This document shows positions 13,222 to 26,122 of a DNA stretch of 64,000 nt, piece after piece. The DNA comes from Polychytrium aggregatum (taxonomy: Eukaryota > Chytridiomycota > Chytridiomycetes > Polychytriales). The stretch covers positions 124,001 through 188,000 of the forward strand of contig NW_026516249.1 in the NCBI RefSeq assembly GCF_025602895.1, given 5' to 3'. The notes beneath the pieces were generated by a model, which saw only the letters and a list, made by a program, of their open reading frames with translations, was not told the origin of the DNA and ran no database searches. The translations under genes were made by a program, and so were the position numbers. The stretch's first letter is position 1. Each line of letters begins with the position of its first letter.

Positions 13222-16200
13222 ATGGAAACCCCACATTCTCCGGTTATCCGCTCGAGACAGCCCAGTGCTTCTTCGACGCTCTCCTTCCGTCGCCGCAAGA
13301 TCGTCCCCGCCAAGGGCGACTCGGTAGCCAAGAGCCTCTCGGTCCAAATCGTCGAGCCTACGAAGGCGGAGCAGCTCGCCGTTCCTCGGCAGCCCCAGAT
13401 CCTAAGGAGCTCGGTCGTTGCCGAGACCGAGCCCACACAGGCGACAGGCCACTCGAGATCGTCCAGCCGGAGCGACGGCCGAACGTCGCCGCGCGGAGTT
13501 CTCGAGGGCATGCTGGATATGCTCCTGCATCAGTTTGGCAAAGGCGCCGGCGGCGGCAATAGCAGCAGCAACGAATCTCGCACCTCGAGGTCATCGACGC
13601 CGACACTCTCGTCTCCGCGACCAGAGAAGGTCGATCCGGAGCAGATCGTTCGCCTGGCGCCCTCGGGCGACAAGCGCAGAAGCGAGCCGGGTCCGCGGAG
13701 GCTCGGCAGGGTCAAGAATTGGATCCGCAACCGAGCCGAACCCACCGACATTGATGATCTACCCGAGACGCAGCAGTCGGCCACCCAATTCGATCTCGAC
13801 AGTGCCGAGGACGACAACGGCGCCAGCGGCTGTGTCGGCAACAGCAAGGACAGCAACTATGGCGATGCCGGCACTGACGCCGACGATGCCAGCAATTACA
13901 AGAGCCCTAGACGGCAGTGGGAGCTGCCACACCAGCGGCCCGAGCCGCTTGCCGATCCAACGGACTCGGCCACCTCGAACGGACTCGACTCAACCAGCAC
14001 AACCGGACTCGACTCGGCCAGTATTCCGCCCCAGCGGCGGATGGACTCGTCGGGCCTGACGCTGTCGATCATGTCGAGCTACGGGACCACCGACTCGCTC
14101 TCGGTTGGACGCAGCGAGACCGAGCGCACCAGCAGCCAGTTGGACGCTACGGAAGGCGTGGGAACTCTTTCCCTTGCCCGGACCAGCTGTGCCGGCATCA
14201 AGATACGCATCCTGCGACCGGAGGAAGCCAGCCAGCGGTCCGACACACAATCCAACTCGTCTCGTGTGGGAAGCAACAGCATCGAGACCGAGGATCTGTA
14301 TTCCTTCAGCATCGAGGCCCCAAGCACGAGTTCAGACGATACAACTCGGTCGGAGACTCCCTTTCCCACATCTGCAGCAGTGGACTCGGCGGCAGGTGTG
14401 GCAAAGAGTGCAACTGCGGCTGCAGCATCGACATCTCTTGCTGTGGCCTCAGGACGAAAGAACCCTCTGCTGGCGCTCGATTCGGTGTACATGTCCGAAG
14501 CTGCAGAGGCTGTTGAGGACCTCCAGCCCAGCGTCTCCAAGGCTAACGAGCCGAGCGATACTCGGCCCAGCGTACCCAAGGCCCGGTCAGGGTCCGAGGC
14601 ATACGACCATCTCTATCCGCCGATCGAGAGCCTGGATCCGCTGAGTCTTGCCCGGATCGCCACGCAGCCGGAGCACCACGGCGTGCACATGTCGCCTCGC
14701 GGGACCATTCTCACAGTCCCGATCCCACCCAGCTACCCACCTAGCCAGGATGTCCACGACGGCCGACGGAACCACGCATCTCCAGGCAGCCCGCTCACCG
14801 ACTCGTATCCGACGCCGTCGTCGATGCGCAAGGTATCGTTTCCAAGCATGTTTGGCAACGTCCTCAGGTTCTCCTCGCGAGTCTTCCACCCGACCGAGCA
14901 CGCCGACAGGGACGACTTTGGGAACAGCGCGACGATGCCCCGAACTCGTACGGTGAGCAACTCGGCCGCTCTCCATGCAGCTACCCCGGTCAGCATCCCC
15001 GGACGCTGCGATGCGCTCCCGGTGTCGCCCGGCGACAGACTGTTTGTGCTGCCGCCGGTCGTGCGCCGGCATTCGACTGATGATATCCCCGAGGGATACG
15101 CGGGAGTGAGCCTGTCCAAGTCGTGCCCCGATGGCTTTGTGAGCAGCTCGGGCTCGCCGTTCAGGGGCAACCTGTCGCCTCTGCAGCCCAGCTTCCCAGC
15201 CGGCTCGGGTCTCCTGCAACCTCCGCGGACGGGCAGCGAGGGCGGTGTCCCACTCAGCCATCGCCGATCAAGGTCGATGGGATCCAACCTGAGCACGCTT
15301 GGACGGGAAGGATACCGACGCAACACCGGGTTCGGCCGCAAGATCGTCGAGACATCGGTGATCTACGCCAAGATCGAGGCGCCGTCGGTCTTCCCACCCC
15401 AGGAAATCCGCGGTCTGCTCAGCCCAAACTTGCCGTCGACCCCATCCCCGAGCCTCAACAACCTCTCGACCATCAGCGCCTCCTCGCCGATCTCAAGCCC
15501 GTCCTCGACCCAGGCCGAGGCACCCGAGTCTACCCAGGGCCGCGTCAACCAGTACCACATCTATCGCGAGATCGGCTCGGGTGCGTACGGGCGGGTAATG
15601 CTCTGCCGTAGCGAAGAAGACTCACGGTTCTATGCCTGCAAAATCATCTCGAAGCTGCGGCTGCGGAAAAAGTTCCGATGGCAAGGTGGCGGCCTCGGCG
15701 GCTGCAGCACCCCAGGCGGCACTGTCCAGCAAGATGCCGCTCTGGCCACTGTGCGGCAAGAGATTGCCATTCTGAAGAAGATATCAAAGCACAACAACAT
15801 CAACGGACTTGTGGAGGTGCTTGACGACCAGAAGGAGGACAATCTGTATCTAAGTACGGCCGGCAAAGCGAGGGTGTGTCTGACTTGAGCTGTAGTGACT
15901 GCGAGGCAAGAGCCAGGGGAGGAGAGGAAGTTCTTGCAGTGTTCCTGCCTCGATCGGCGGATGTGGCTGACATGACTCGATTGCTGCATTTGCGAGTCTC
16001 GGCAGCCGACGGATACTGACTGCAGATATCGACATGCTTTCCCGCCCACTCGCCGCGTCTGGACAACTGCTGGTATCTCCGAATCGCCAACGACCCGACA
16101 CTATCGATAATCATTGCCGACGTCTCCATCCAACTCGATTGATCCGACGCAGTCTTTGACCTCTGCGAGTACGGGCCGATCATGCACATGGCCGTCAACA

Positions 16201-18180
16201 GCCGAGTGCGACCGTTCGCCGAGAATCTGGCGCGGGAGTTGTTCCGCGACGTGGTGCTTGGACTCGAGTACTGTATGTATCCGAAGCTGCACTCGTGCGG
16301 CGTCATGGCTGCTGCATCGTGTGTTGAAGCGCACGGAGAACAACGGCACTGACCGTGTGCGATCATTTACGGTATCTGGTACTTTGGTCGCATGGCAGTG
16401 CATTTTCTCAAGATCATTCATCGGGACCTGAAGCCCGAGAACTTGCTACTCCGGGCCGATATGACGCTACAGATCTCGGACTTTGGCATCTCGTACATGT
16501 GCATGGACAGCGGGGGCGGCGACGACGAAGAAGATGTTGTCCTGGATCAGAAAAATGCCTCGCCGCTGTTTACTTCTCCTGAGGCATGCATGCGTAAGTC
16601 GATTGTGGAGAGAAGGCGGGCTGACTGGGCGATAGGGACTGGCGCGAATCAGGGCCCTTGGGCCGAATCGATGCACTTGGGGCGACGAGCGCGCATGGAG
16701 TGGTCGATATGTGGTGGGAGAAAGCGTTGGGGAAAGTCCGAGGCCTGCTTCACTGACCTCATGACGTATCTCGGTTCCGCGAATTGGTGGCCGCTTCTCG
16801 GGATGATGAATGCGACATGCTCTTTGCGCAACATCAAATGTGTCCCTCTGGACAATGTGGGCTCTGGTCTCTTCCAGCCGAAACCCGAGAAATCAGCGGC
16901 AAGGCCGTCGACATTTGGTCGCTCGGGGTCACGCTGTTCTGCTTTGTGCACGGATACTGCCCGTGGGAGGACGACAATGTGCTCCAGCTGTACGGCAAGA
17001 TCGTCAACGATCCGCCCGTGATCTCGAGCCACTACTGCTCAAAGGATCTCCAGGATCTGCTCACCCAGATGCTCCAGAAGGACCCCGGCGCCCGCATTAC
17101 ACTCAAGGAGATACGTGACCATCCGTGGGTGACCAAATCCGGGGACCTCCCGATGATGACGACGGAGGAAAACTGTCAGTTCGATCCAGTCACGGAGGAG
17201 GAGATTGAGAATGCAGTCAATCCGTCTGTGACGTTTGTGACCAAGGTGCGTCGAGCGGGTCTGCAGCACAGTGACGTGGGATGCCGTGCAATGCCGTGCA
17301 ATGCCGTGCAATGCCGTGCAATGTCGTGGTTGCTTGTCAGGCAGAGCTGGTGGGCAGGGTTCCTTGAGAAGCAGTCGTGGTGTGAGGCAGCACAGGCCGG
17401 TAGTCACGGATAGAGTTACTCCCAGAACCTTGGGCTCATCGGTTTGCCCTCTGCTTTTCTTATTGATACGGTGACGGCGTGCAGATCATGAACAAGCTGC
17501 GAGGCAAGCGCAACTCGAACGGGCAAGTGCTCAGCGAATCGCAGGGCCGGTTACCGCAAAAGCAAAAGTCGTTCCACCACTCGACCCCGGTGATGTCGCA
17601 GCGTGGCGGCACGCTCGGGCGAAACGGACTGCTGCCATCCGGGGCGCATTTCAGCAACAGCTCGATCCAGATCTCACCTTCGGTCGAGAGCCTGACCTCG
17701 GCCAACGGCAACTCGACTGGCGGATTTGGCAGCCTGTGGAAGCGACGGGCAAAGTCTTACAACCCTGGCGGCAGCGGATCGGGAGCCGGCTCGGCGGGAT
17801 GTGGCAGTCTGCCCAGCAGTCGGCCAATCACGCCGCTGCCGGTGCTTCCGCCTCCGTTGGCCATACCGCCTGTGACGACGCAGCCTTCGATACCACTACT
17901 CGTGCCGATGAGCCCCAAGAGCAGCGGCGGACGAGAGAATGCCGGCATGCCGTATCTGCGCGGGATGAGCAGTTTCTCGACATCGAGCCGGAGACTCGGA
18001 GAGATCCAGCCGGTCGTGACGGAGCGCAACGGCAGCGAATACGGCACGCCGAAGCGGACGGACTCACAACGAGACAACAGAATGGGGCTCGAAGACGGGG
18101 GACACATGGTCCCAGAGCCGGCACAGGACCGCGAGAACGGGGGTGGACAGCGGTCTGGATCGCTGATATCGCTGCCGTAG
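13222..18180 (+). CDS. CaMKK/Ssp1-like serine/threonine protein kinase
   Basis: Protein kinase of the Ca2+/calmodulin-dependent kinase kinase group (Ssp1/Sak1/Tos3 relatives), which phosphorylates AMPK/Snf1-type kinases. The model is 13222-15853, 16153-16272, 16399-16593, 16878-17245 and 17485-18180, all in phase, giving about 1,336 residues. Residues 1-775 are a Ser/Thr/Pro-rich, probably disordered region. The kinase domain spans about 776-1110: glycine loop GSGAYGRV, ATP lysine in FYACKI, an insert before helix C (typical of CaMKK), HRDLKPEN, SDFGIS, SPE in place of APE, and DIWSLGVTLF. After it come TEEEIENAV and a basic segment MNKLRGKRNS, which match the regulatory region behind CaMKK catalytic domains, where the calmodulin-binding site lies in animals. 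The C-terminal 230 residues are low complexity. The start METPHSP is the first in-frame Met after a pyrimidine-rich leader. Group assignment is confident; the exact substrate is inferred. Confidence 0.9.
17281..17320. repeat. Four tandem copies of a decamer, ATGCCGTGCA
   Basis: Four perfect copies plus a degenerate fifth lie within the last intron (17246-17484) of the kinase gene. They appear to be non-coding. Confidence 0.9.
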
Positions 18181-19572
18181 CAGACGAGCGAGGCGGGGCC
18201 TGTGGCATGATGCAGATGGTACTTGCAGCTCGGTGCACGGCACTTGAGGCTTGAGACCTGAGACCTTGCCTCTGAACACGGATGTTGTTCGTTCCATCGC
18301 ACACATGACCGGGAGCAATGCACCATATAGCCGCACCGCGGCGTCAGATGGCAGCGAGGGAAATGCATGAGGGCTCGTGGTCATGGCCGCATGCAGCGTG
18401 GGAATCGCGACATGATGCATTGGCAAGGATGTGTTTGCGGAGGATGATGCAGAGAGCAGAGCAAGAGGCAAGAGACAAACGCCGCATGCAGAGCATGACC
18501 GTCGACAAGCAGCAGCCGCGACTCGAGGGGGTGGACCTTGTTCCGGGGTGTGGATGGGCGGACGCGCCGGGGATACAGTGTGCGCGGCAGGCGTTGCACG
18601 GGCGTTGCACGGGCGCGTCCCTGTGCTGCAGTGTTCTGTTGCGCCGTTGTGTCTGTTGAGGGCAGCTGTGGCGCTGCGGAGAGCCAGAACACGCACGCGG
18701 TTGTGTTCATTGCCCTGGACAGCGGTGCGAGGGTGTGCGCGACGCGGGATGCGACAGTGGAGTGCGGTCGACTGTGTGAGTGCAGTTCAAGCAGTGTCGC
18801 TTGACGCGCACTATGCAGATTCACTTGCAGTATATCGCGCACTTTGTACATTGCATAATCCATTCGCCCACGGTATATCGTGCAATTTGTATATTGGCTC
18901 ACACCATTCCATGCACTTTGTATATTGGCTCACATCATATCCTGCTTCCACACAGACAGCGCAGCCGGGCGTCCCACTGCGCGGGCACAGCACTGCCGCG
19001 CTTTGTGGCGGTGGCCGCCTGCCCGATATAGGCGCCTTGCAGGGCCATGAAAGCCGCCGCGGCCTTGTCGCCCCCGCCCACCGCCGTCCTCTGAGCCCCG
19101 TCCTGTGTGCCCCGGGTCATCTGCCCGCCTTCGCCCTCTCGGTTCCCATCGCCATCTTGCGCCTGCTCGGGCCCAGTGTCCTTCTCCCACAGCCCAGCGA
19201 GCCCAACGCCTCGCCTGCTGGTCTCGCCCAAGTCCGCGGCGTATTCCCTGCATCCTCGGTCTGTCCCAGGGCCTTTCTCTTCTTGCTTCCGCCTGCGTTG
19301 CTGTTGCGTTTGCCGCTGCGTTTGCGTTTGCACTTGGCCGCTTTTGTCTTGCTTTTGCGTTTGCCCCCCGGGCTGCTCCTGCTTCTGGCTCATCAATCCT
19401 GCTCTCCTGACGGGCCACCGCCAACATCAACTCCAACACATCCACCAACACGAACACCATCACCAGTCGGCTGCCTCTGCAACTCTCCAACCCTGGAGTC
19501 CCTCACAACTGCCTCTAGATTCTCGAGACCGCTGTCGTTGCCACCACGGCCTCCCTCGCTCTCGCCCCAAAC
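18181..19572. other. Intergenic region between kinase and RasGAP genes
   Basis: This 1.4 kb spacer lies between two plus-strand genes. The first part is G-rich 3' sequence of the kinase gene. Around 18826-18950 there are imperfect copies of a segment carrying TATATTGGCTCACA and CACTTTGTATATTG. From 19100 to 19570 the plus strand is pyrimidine-rich, as expected for the 5' leader of the next gene. The longest open frame here (18431-19663) looks like a shadow of composition. Confidence 0.45.
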
Positions 19573-22500
19573 ATGTCCTTTGAGAATGCTTTCAAGTACT
19601 GCGAGGACTCGATCCGCCAGTGCCGTAACGTCGTTGCCTATCTGCAGCGTCGCCAGGCGATAGAACTCGAATACTCCCGAGCACTAGGTGACTGCTAACC
19701 CCCAGCCTCGATCTGCAAGGCGATCGCATCGTGTCTGTTGCGGACTCCCTCTGGGACTCTTGGATGCATCTATCTCTTGCACACATCTGCCGCAGTGCCA
19801 GCCGTATCGGCTGTCTGAGTTTCTCCACCGTCCCCCTTCGGCCTCGGTGTCCTCGGTGGCCTCGGCGGCCTCTGTGGCCTCGCCGGATCCTGTCTGTCTC
19901 CCAAGCCATCGTCCCTATCTGTGCGAGCCCCATACCTCTCCGCCCCACTGACCATGTTCTTTCACCCCCCCCCTCTTCGACATCCAGCCAAACTCGGCCA
20001 ATCGGCTCCCAAGCTGGCTCCGCCGCCAAACCTCAGTTCCAACCCGTCCCAGATGGATCATCTCATGAAAACGTATGCACATCTTCCTCCCATGTGTCTG
20101 CTGCGGCGCCTGCTGTTCGGCATCATCCGGCTGTCGCTGTACACTCCGGCCATGTTGTCTTTCGACCTGCTGTTGCAGCACTTGGTGTGGCCTGCTCCAC
20201 TCTCTGTGCTGCAGCCTTTGCCTCTTCTCTGTCCCCTCCAGTATTCTCTGTCGCCGCCACCGTCTGACTTGCTGCTGTGTTTCCTCTGCTCCGAACGAAT
20301 CCATGGCCCTCTCTCCAGCGATATCTGGCGAATCTTCCACGACCTGGTTGCGGCCAACGAAGAGCTGAGCGAATACCATGTATGTGCTGCCTCGACTCGC
20401 TCGCTCTGTGACCAACACTTAGATGTGTCCGCTCTTACCAACCTGCCTTCAACCACCCCCCACTCCAGCGGCTATTTGCATCCAATCTGCAGGCCACCCT
20501 TATCGACCCCTACACCAATATCATCAAGGAGATGGAGCTCCAGCGCAAAGCAGTACGTCCTGACACCTCCGTCCGCCGCATCTCGCCGGCCGCCAGCACA
20601 GCCGCCAGCCCACGCCTCCTCCCTCGTCGCTTGCCTCGTTTCCCGCCCTCATCCGCATCCGCCCCCCATTGTGGCAACTGTTGCTGTTGGCACATGCCAA
20701 GACTCTTCTAACACTCTCGCTCAATCGCCGCTGTGCATGCCTCCCGTCTCCGTCTCTGCCGCCACGCCTGCAGCAAGTTGACAAGAGCTACGACTACACC
20801 AAATACATGCAGGATGTCTACATGAACCTGAAGAGGGTAACCGTCGCCCCTGCCCAGCTGCATCCGCCGTGCTCCCTGGCCAAGACCCACCCTCTCTGCT
20901 AACCTAACCCGCCTTCATCCCGCGCAGACCCGGAAGGATTACGAGCTCTGTCAGACCGCCGCCGTCGAGGCTGGCAACCAGCACCAACTGATGTCGTCGC
21001 AGCCATCCACTCGGCTGAAGGATCTCGAGAAGGTGAGTGCTCTCCCCTCTCCCGCCAACGCCTCCGTCCGAGAAACGCCAACGCCTTTGCCACGCACCGA
21101 GCCTGATTCCCGCCTCGCCGCCTCACCGCCTCGCCGTATCGCCGTATCGCCGTATCGCCGCAGACCACAAACAAGGTCCTGGGACTCCAGAAAAAAGCCA
21201 ACGCCGCCCTCGACAACCTCAACGCCTGCGAGGAGCTGTTCAAAAAGACCCAGGATGAGTACCACAACAAGCTTATTCCCGCCATCCACGAGGTAAGTCG
21301 ATGCTCGCACTCCCCATCTCTGGTGGCTGCGTATCCAGGTCAGCTCCCGTTAGCCTCCACCCCTGTCCTCACCCCTGTCCTCACCACCGCCTCGGGTCAC
21401 AGGATCTGCGGTTCCGCGAAGAAGAGCGATGCCTGACGGTCAAGAACTGCATGATCAACTACAGCCAGCTCGAGAAGAAGCTCGTGATGCAGTGCATGTA
21501 TCTGTCCAACGCGCTCGAGGAGCAGATCATGGATATTGACGTCGCCGATGACGTTCAGCAATTTGTCGATAACTATGTAAGCCCGCCCAACACCAGCCCG
21601 TTTCCACTCCATATACTTGCCCACTCCAGATTTGCTTGCTCACTCCACACATGACCGCCGTTCTCTCACGCGGCTGCTGTGATTGATTTGCGCCATTAGA
21701 GCCTCGGCGATGAGATCGACCAGGTGCTGCTCAAAATCACGCCGAAGGAGTTGGACCATTTCAAGGCCGACTATGTGGACTACAAGCGCGGCGAGTCGCG
21801 ATTTGGCTGGAAGCAAGTCTATGCCGTCATTAGCTTGGAGCGGAGAATGCTCTACATCTTCAAATCGGAAGAGGTGGGACATTCGCGCACCGTGGAAGCA
21901 GCATCCTTCTTCGCATATACACTCCCACCGACCGCTCCTCGGCGGGGTCGCCCCGGTCTTGTGCCAACATCGCGATGCTGATCTGGGTTTTTTGCGACTC
22001 TCCAGGCAGTCAAGGCCCGAGACGTGATCGACTTGCGGCCCGCATACGCATACAGCGTGCACGAGAGTTTCTTTGACTGCAAGAATGTTGTCCAGATCAT
22101 CTACAAGCACCGAACGGGCTCACAGACCATCAGCTTCCGCCTGTCCAGCCCGAAGCAGCAGCAGGCATGGCTGGCCTCGTTCAAGCGCATCATGTACTGC
22201 TGTGACCCGTGTGCTGGCCTGTATGGCTACATTCCCGACGACCCCAACTCGATTGCCCCGAACGAGGAGCTCAGCCTGCTCCACCAGCCCAAGCCGCTGA
22301 TGGCGCGCGCTTTGCAAACTCTCCAAGTGTGGGTGATGGAGGTCCGAGACCTGCCCCTCGGCCGCAACGTCACCCGGGAGAAAGCTCAGCCCTACTGTAT
22401 CGTCCTGCTCGACGATGTGCGACAAGCCCGGACGACCATCAAGCAAGGCACCACACCCTTCTGGGGCGAGACCTTCCAGTTCTAGTGAGTCGCGTGTCGG

Positions 22501-25500
22501 CGTGTCGGTGTGTCGGTGCGTCGGTGACTATGCTTCTCATAAGGGCCGCGTCCCAGACCTGCAGAAGCATCAGATGGACTTATCTTTGGTATCGACTCGC
22601 TTTCCACCGCCATCTTCTCCTTTTCCAGCGACTTCCCTTGCCACCACTCCAAGGTCCGCATCGCACTCTTTGGGCATGTTCCCCTCATGAATGACGAGTT
22701 GATCGGTAAGAATGGAGAGAGACTTGTCCCGCCACAGCCGCGCATGTCTCGTACGAACTGTGGCATCAGTCAACGCGGCCGGCCCTCGCTTTTAGTCGCT
22801 GGGGATCAGCGAACCTGAGGCGAATGCGACCAGGAGTGTCGTCAACATTGCCAGCGTAGAAACACACAGCAAGCAGAGGTCTCATGCATCTTTCTCGGCT
22901 TTCTCGGCCTTCACAGGCTATATTAGCGTCAATCTGAAGGACCTTCCGACGGAGCGCCGCGTCGAGGAGTGGTATCCCATCAAGACCTTCCCCGACTATG
23001 GCACCAGCGAGCGGCCCGGTTCGATGAGAGTCGCCTTCCAGCTCTGGGTAAGTTCCGGCGCGCGTGCTGCGCCGTTCGAGCATCCTTCCTTCGAATCATC
23101 CGGCTCGCCACTCGGATGGACAGCGATGCCATGGTCAATCTGGGATGCTGGTGAATTCCAGCGATCTAGCTCACTGACACAGACGATACGATTGCCAATC
23201 CACCCAGACCGAAAACGTGATCCCTGTGGAAGAATACCGCCAGTTTATCCAGGTACCGCTCGAGGGCAACCGAGCATCCAGTCCTGTTCGAACCTCGCTC
23301 TTCGCCTGTCCTCTGACCTGGACTGCGCACCTCTCCTTGCACAGGAAACCACCGAGCCCGAGTTCACATGCATCAAGGCCCTCGGAAACATCCTCTTCCA
23401 GAAAGAAGACCTGCCCATGGTTGTGATGCGCTTCCTCGAAGCCGTCGGCAAGTCGGAGGAGGGCCTCAAGGCACTGCTTGTGGAAGAAATCTCAAAGTCC
23501 AAGGAGACGTCGACGCTCTTCCGCGGCAACTCGCTCACCACCGTCGCGATCGACCGATACGTCCAGAGCCTCGCCGGAGGATTCCTCCAGTCGATCTTTG
23601 GCACATTGTTCCTGCAGATCTACCACAGCACCGAGTCGTGCGAGGTCGATCCCAGCAAAGCCATGGTCGAGGACACGCCCACGATCAGGATGGCAGACGA
23701 GCTCAAGAAGAACTACAAGCGTCTGATCCTCTACGTCTCGGCGACCTGGGACGCGATCCAAAAGTCCATCATGCTGTGTCCGAGGTAAGCACGAAGTGTG
23801 CAACCAGAAACAGAACCTGCGCTTGGTGAAGGAACGAGGGCTGTGTCATACGGAATGCGTGCTCGTGCGGAGTGTATCCTCGTGCGGAATGCGTGCTCAT
23901 GCGGCCGACCCGCACATTTCTCACGACCCTTGCAGAGAAATTGTCGTGATGCTGAGTCATGTTCGCGAAGAGGTCTTCAAGAAGTTCGGCAGCGTCAACA
24001 CCAGCCGCCTCGGCGTCAACTGTTTCTTCTTCCTGCGTCTTATTGTGCCAGCCATTCTCTCGGTATGCCATCGCTGCTTGATTGTAGCTGCCTCCACTAC
24101 ACTATGTCCATGGCTCACGCGAGCCCATTTTCTTTGATCCGCCCTGCGCCTGTCTGTGCATGCAGCCCAACCTGTTTGGCCTTGTGCCCGATATCCCCTC
24201 GCCTGTTGCTTCGCGCAACTTCAAGCTCATCGCCAAGGTGATCCAGAACCTGGCCAATCTCTCCACCTTTGGCGCCAAGGAGGCTTTCATGATCCAGGTA
24301 CAGCTCGCCTCCGAACTGCAGTCGCATCACATCGCATCGCATCGCTTGCTCGTTCTAATCATCCCCGTCTCGCTGAATCACTCCTTGCAAACCTGTGCGG
24401 TGGCCGCTGGATCCGATAGGTCAATCCGTTCGTCCAGAAGAATCTCAAGGACATGGAGCTGTTCCTGGATAACATCTCGGTACGGGTTCTGTTGGATGTC
24501 TCAAACCACCGCCTGGGATGCTACCCACGCACGTCGCTGCTGCCTCCGAAGCACTGTCATCGATGGACCGCATAAACTGACTTGATCCAATCTTTGCTGC
24601 GTCCTATCCAACTGCACAGAACCCCGACTTTGGCCCGTTCCCTGCCGCTATCGAGCGTCTTTCCGTCGATCTGCGCCACGAGTCCGAGATGCTCTACCAG
24701 CTCTTCCAGCGCCACCGCGACCGTCTCTCAGGCGCAACCGCTGCTGACCAGGCCAAGCTGGACCACTTCACCAAGACGCTGGTTGACCTCAAATATGTCC
24801 ACCAGCGGTATGAGGAAGAGCAGGCGGACATGTACGAAGAGCTCGTGAGCGACATTGTCTCGGCCACAGCCCCCGCTTCCACATCGGCGCCTGCGGCTGC
24901 TGCGGCTGCGGCTGCTGAGGGCGGCGGCAGGCCATTCCCTCCCACTCCCACGCACGCCCCCAAGACCATCTCGGCTCGACGGCCCAACAACAACGCCAAC
25001 CACGCCAACCACGCCAACCGCAACAACGCACCCGATAGCGACGGCGCTGTCGGCGGACGCAGCGAGCCCAGCAACGGCCAACCAGAACAAGCCCTTTCCC
25101 AGGAGCTTGAGGCGCTCAAGCCGCACGAAAAGACCTCGGTGCTGCCGCCCAAGCTTGAGCTCCAGTTCGAGTCGGCCCCGCTCCGCATCAGCAAGACTCG
25201 CGGCGACTCGTTCCGGTTCTCCAACAGCCTCGGGATCGACGACGCCGAAAACGGCACCGACCAGTCCTTCTCGGAGCTTCAGGACATTCTCCAGTCACTC
25301 GTCTCGCGCAAGCAGCAGGAGGGCATCAAACCCCTCCCGTCCGTCGGCAGCCACGACAACGGAGGCGGCTACAGCATCCTGAGCAAGAGCTACAAAGACC
25401 AAGGCGACATGGCCATCGACACCCCGCTCGCCAGCTCCCCGGCAAAGTCACCCGACGACATCTACAGCCCCGTGGGCAGCTTCAGCACCACGCTCACGCT

Positions 25501-26122
25501 CGCGCAGTCGCCCTCGAGCTCGCAGAAGCTCCCAGGACCGATCATGTCCGGCACTCAAAGCCCGATCCTGTCGCCTCGGCTGGGCTCGAGAACCGCCAGC
25601 TTGACGAACGACGTGGACTCGCTCGATGTGAATGTCCCAATGGAGCGTGTGCCCACACGGGAAGGGTCTCGCAGTCTCTCCGGCGCCACCCGTCAGAACT
25701 CGGTGCGGTCCCCTGCTCCGAAAATCCTGGTCGGCCCGACCTCGACCAACAGCCTCAAGGAAGGAGGCAAAGGCTTGCTGCGGGGACTGATGAACTACGG
25801 AGCCAACGACTCTGGCGACCCGGCCAGGCCGCCGACGGCCTCGTCCTCGCGCTCGGCGCTGACTGTGGAGCCGGACCAGCGGTCGATTGTTTCGTCCGGG
25901 CGCGACGATGCCAGCATCTCGGAGGAGGATCCCGAGGAATCGACCACCATCCTGGGTCTGCCCATCTCGCGCGGACGCAAGACCACCGGCCCATCCAGCA
26001 CAACTCCCCCGGCAGTCAACCTCTCGGGCGTGTCGGCAAACCTACTCCGCGCCAACCCGGGCATCCAGGCGAGCCTCAAGTCGCAGAAGCGCGGGTCCAT
26101 GATGTTTGGCCGAGGAAACTGA
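19573..26122 (+). CDS. F-BAR, PH, C2 and RasGAP multidomain protein
   Basis: Ras GTPase-activating protein with an N-terminal membrane-bending module, about 1,350 residues in about 18 exons. Exon 1 (19573-19688) begins MSFENAFKYCEDSIRQ, an FCH/F-BAR start; exons to 21577 build an alpha-helical F-BAR-like domain (residues about 1-275). Exons 21699-21873 and 22007 onward give a PH domain (FGWKQVYAVIS to QQAWLASFKRIM), then a C2 domain to about residue 560 (LQVWVMEVRDLP, PFWGETFQF). The RasGAP domain (about 595-850; exons 23344-23785, 23936-24061, 24169-24297 and 24420-24480) contains the arginine-finger motif TLFRGNSL, the FLR motif (FFFLRLIVPAIL) and KVIQNLANL. The last exon (24620-26122) adds a helical segment and a long Ser/Pro-rich tail. 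PH-C2-RasGAP order is that of the animal SynGAP/DAB2IP group; the F-BAR addition is unusual. Predicted role: ending Ras signalling at curved membranes. The join near 22484-22570 in the C2 domain is unresolved. Confidence 0.85.

Noticed and set aside
18431-19663. 410-codon plus-strand frame between the kinase and RasGAP genes
   Set aside because: Composition-driven, overlaps the true RasGAP first exon in another frame, and has no protein family features.
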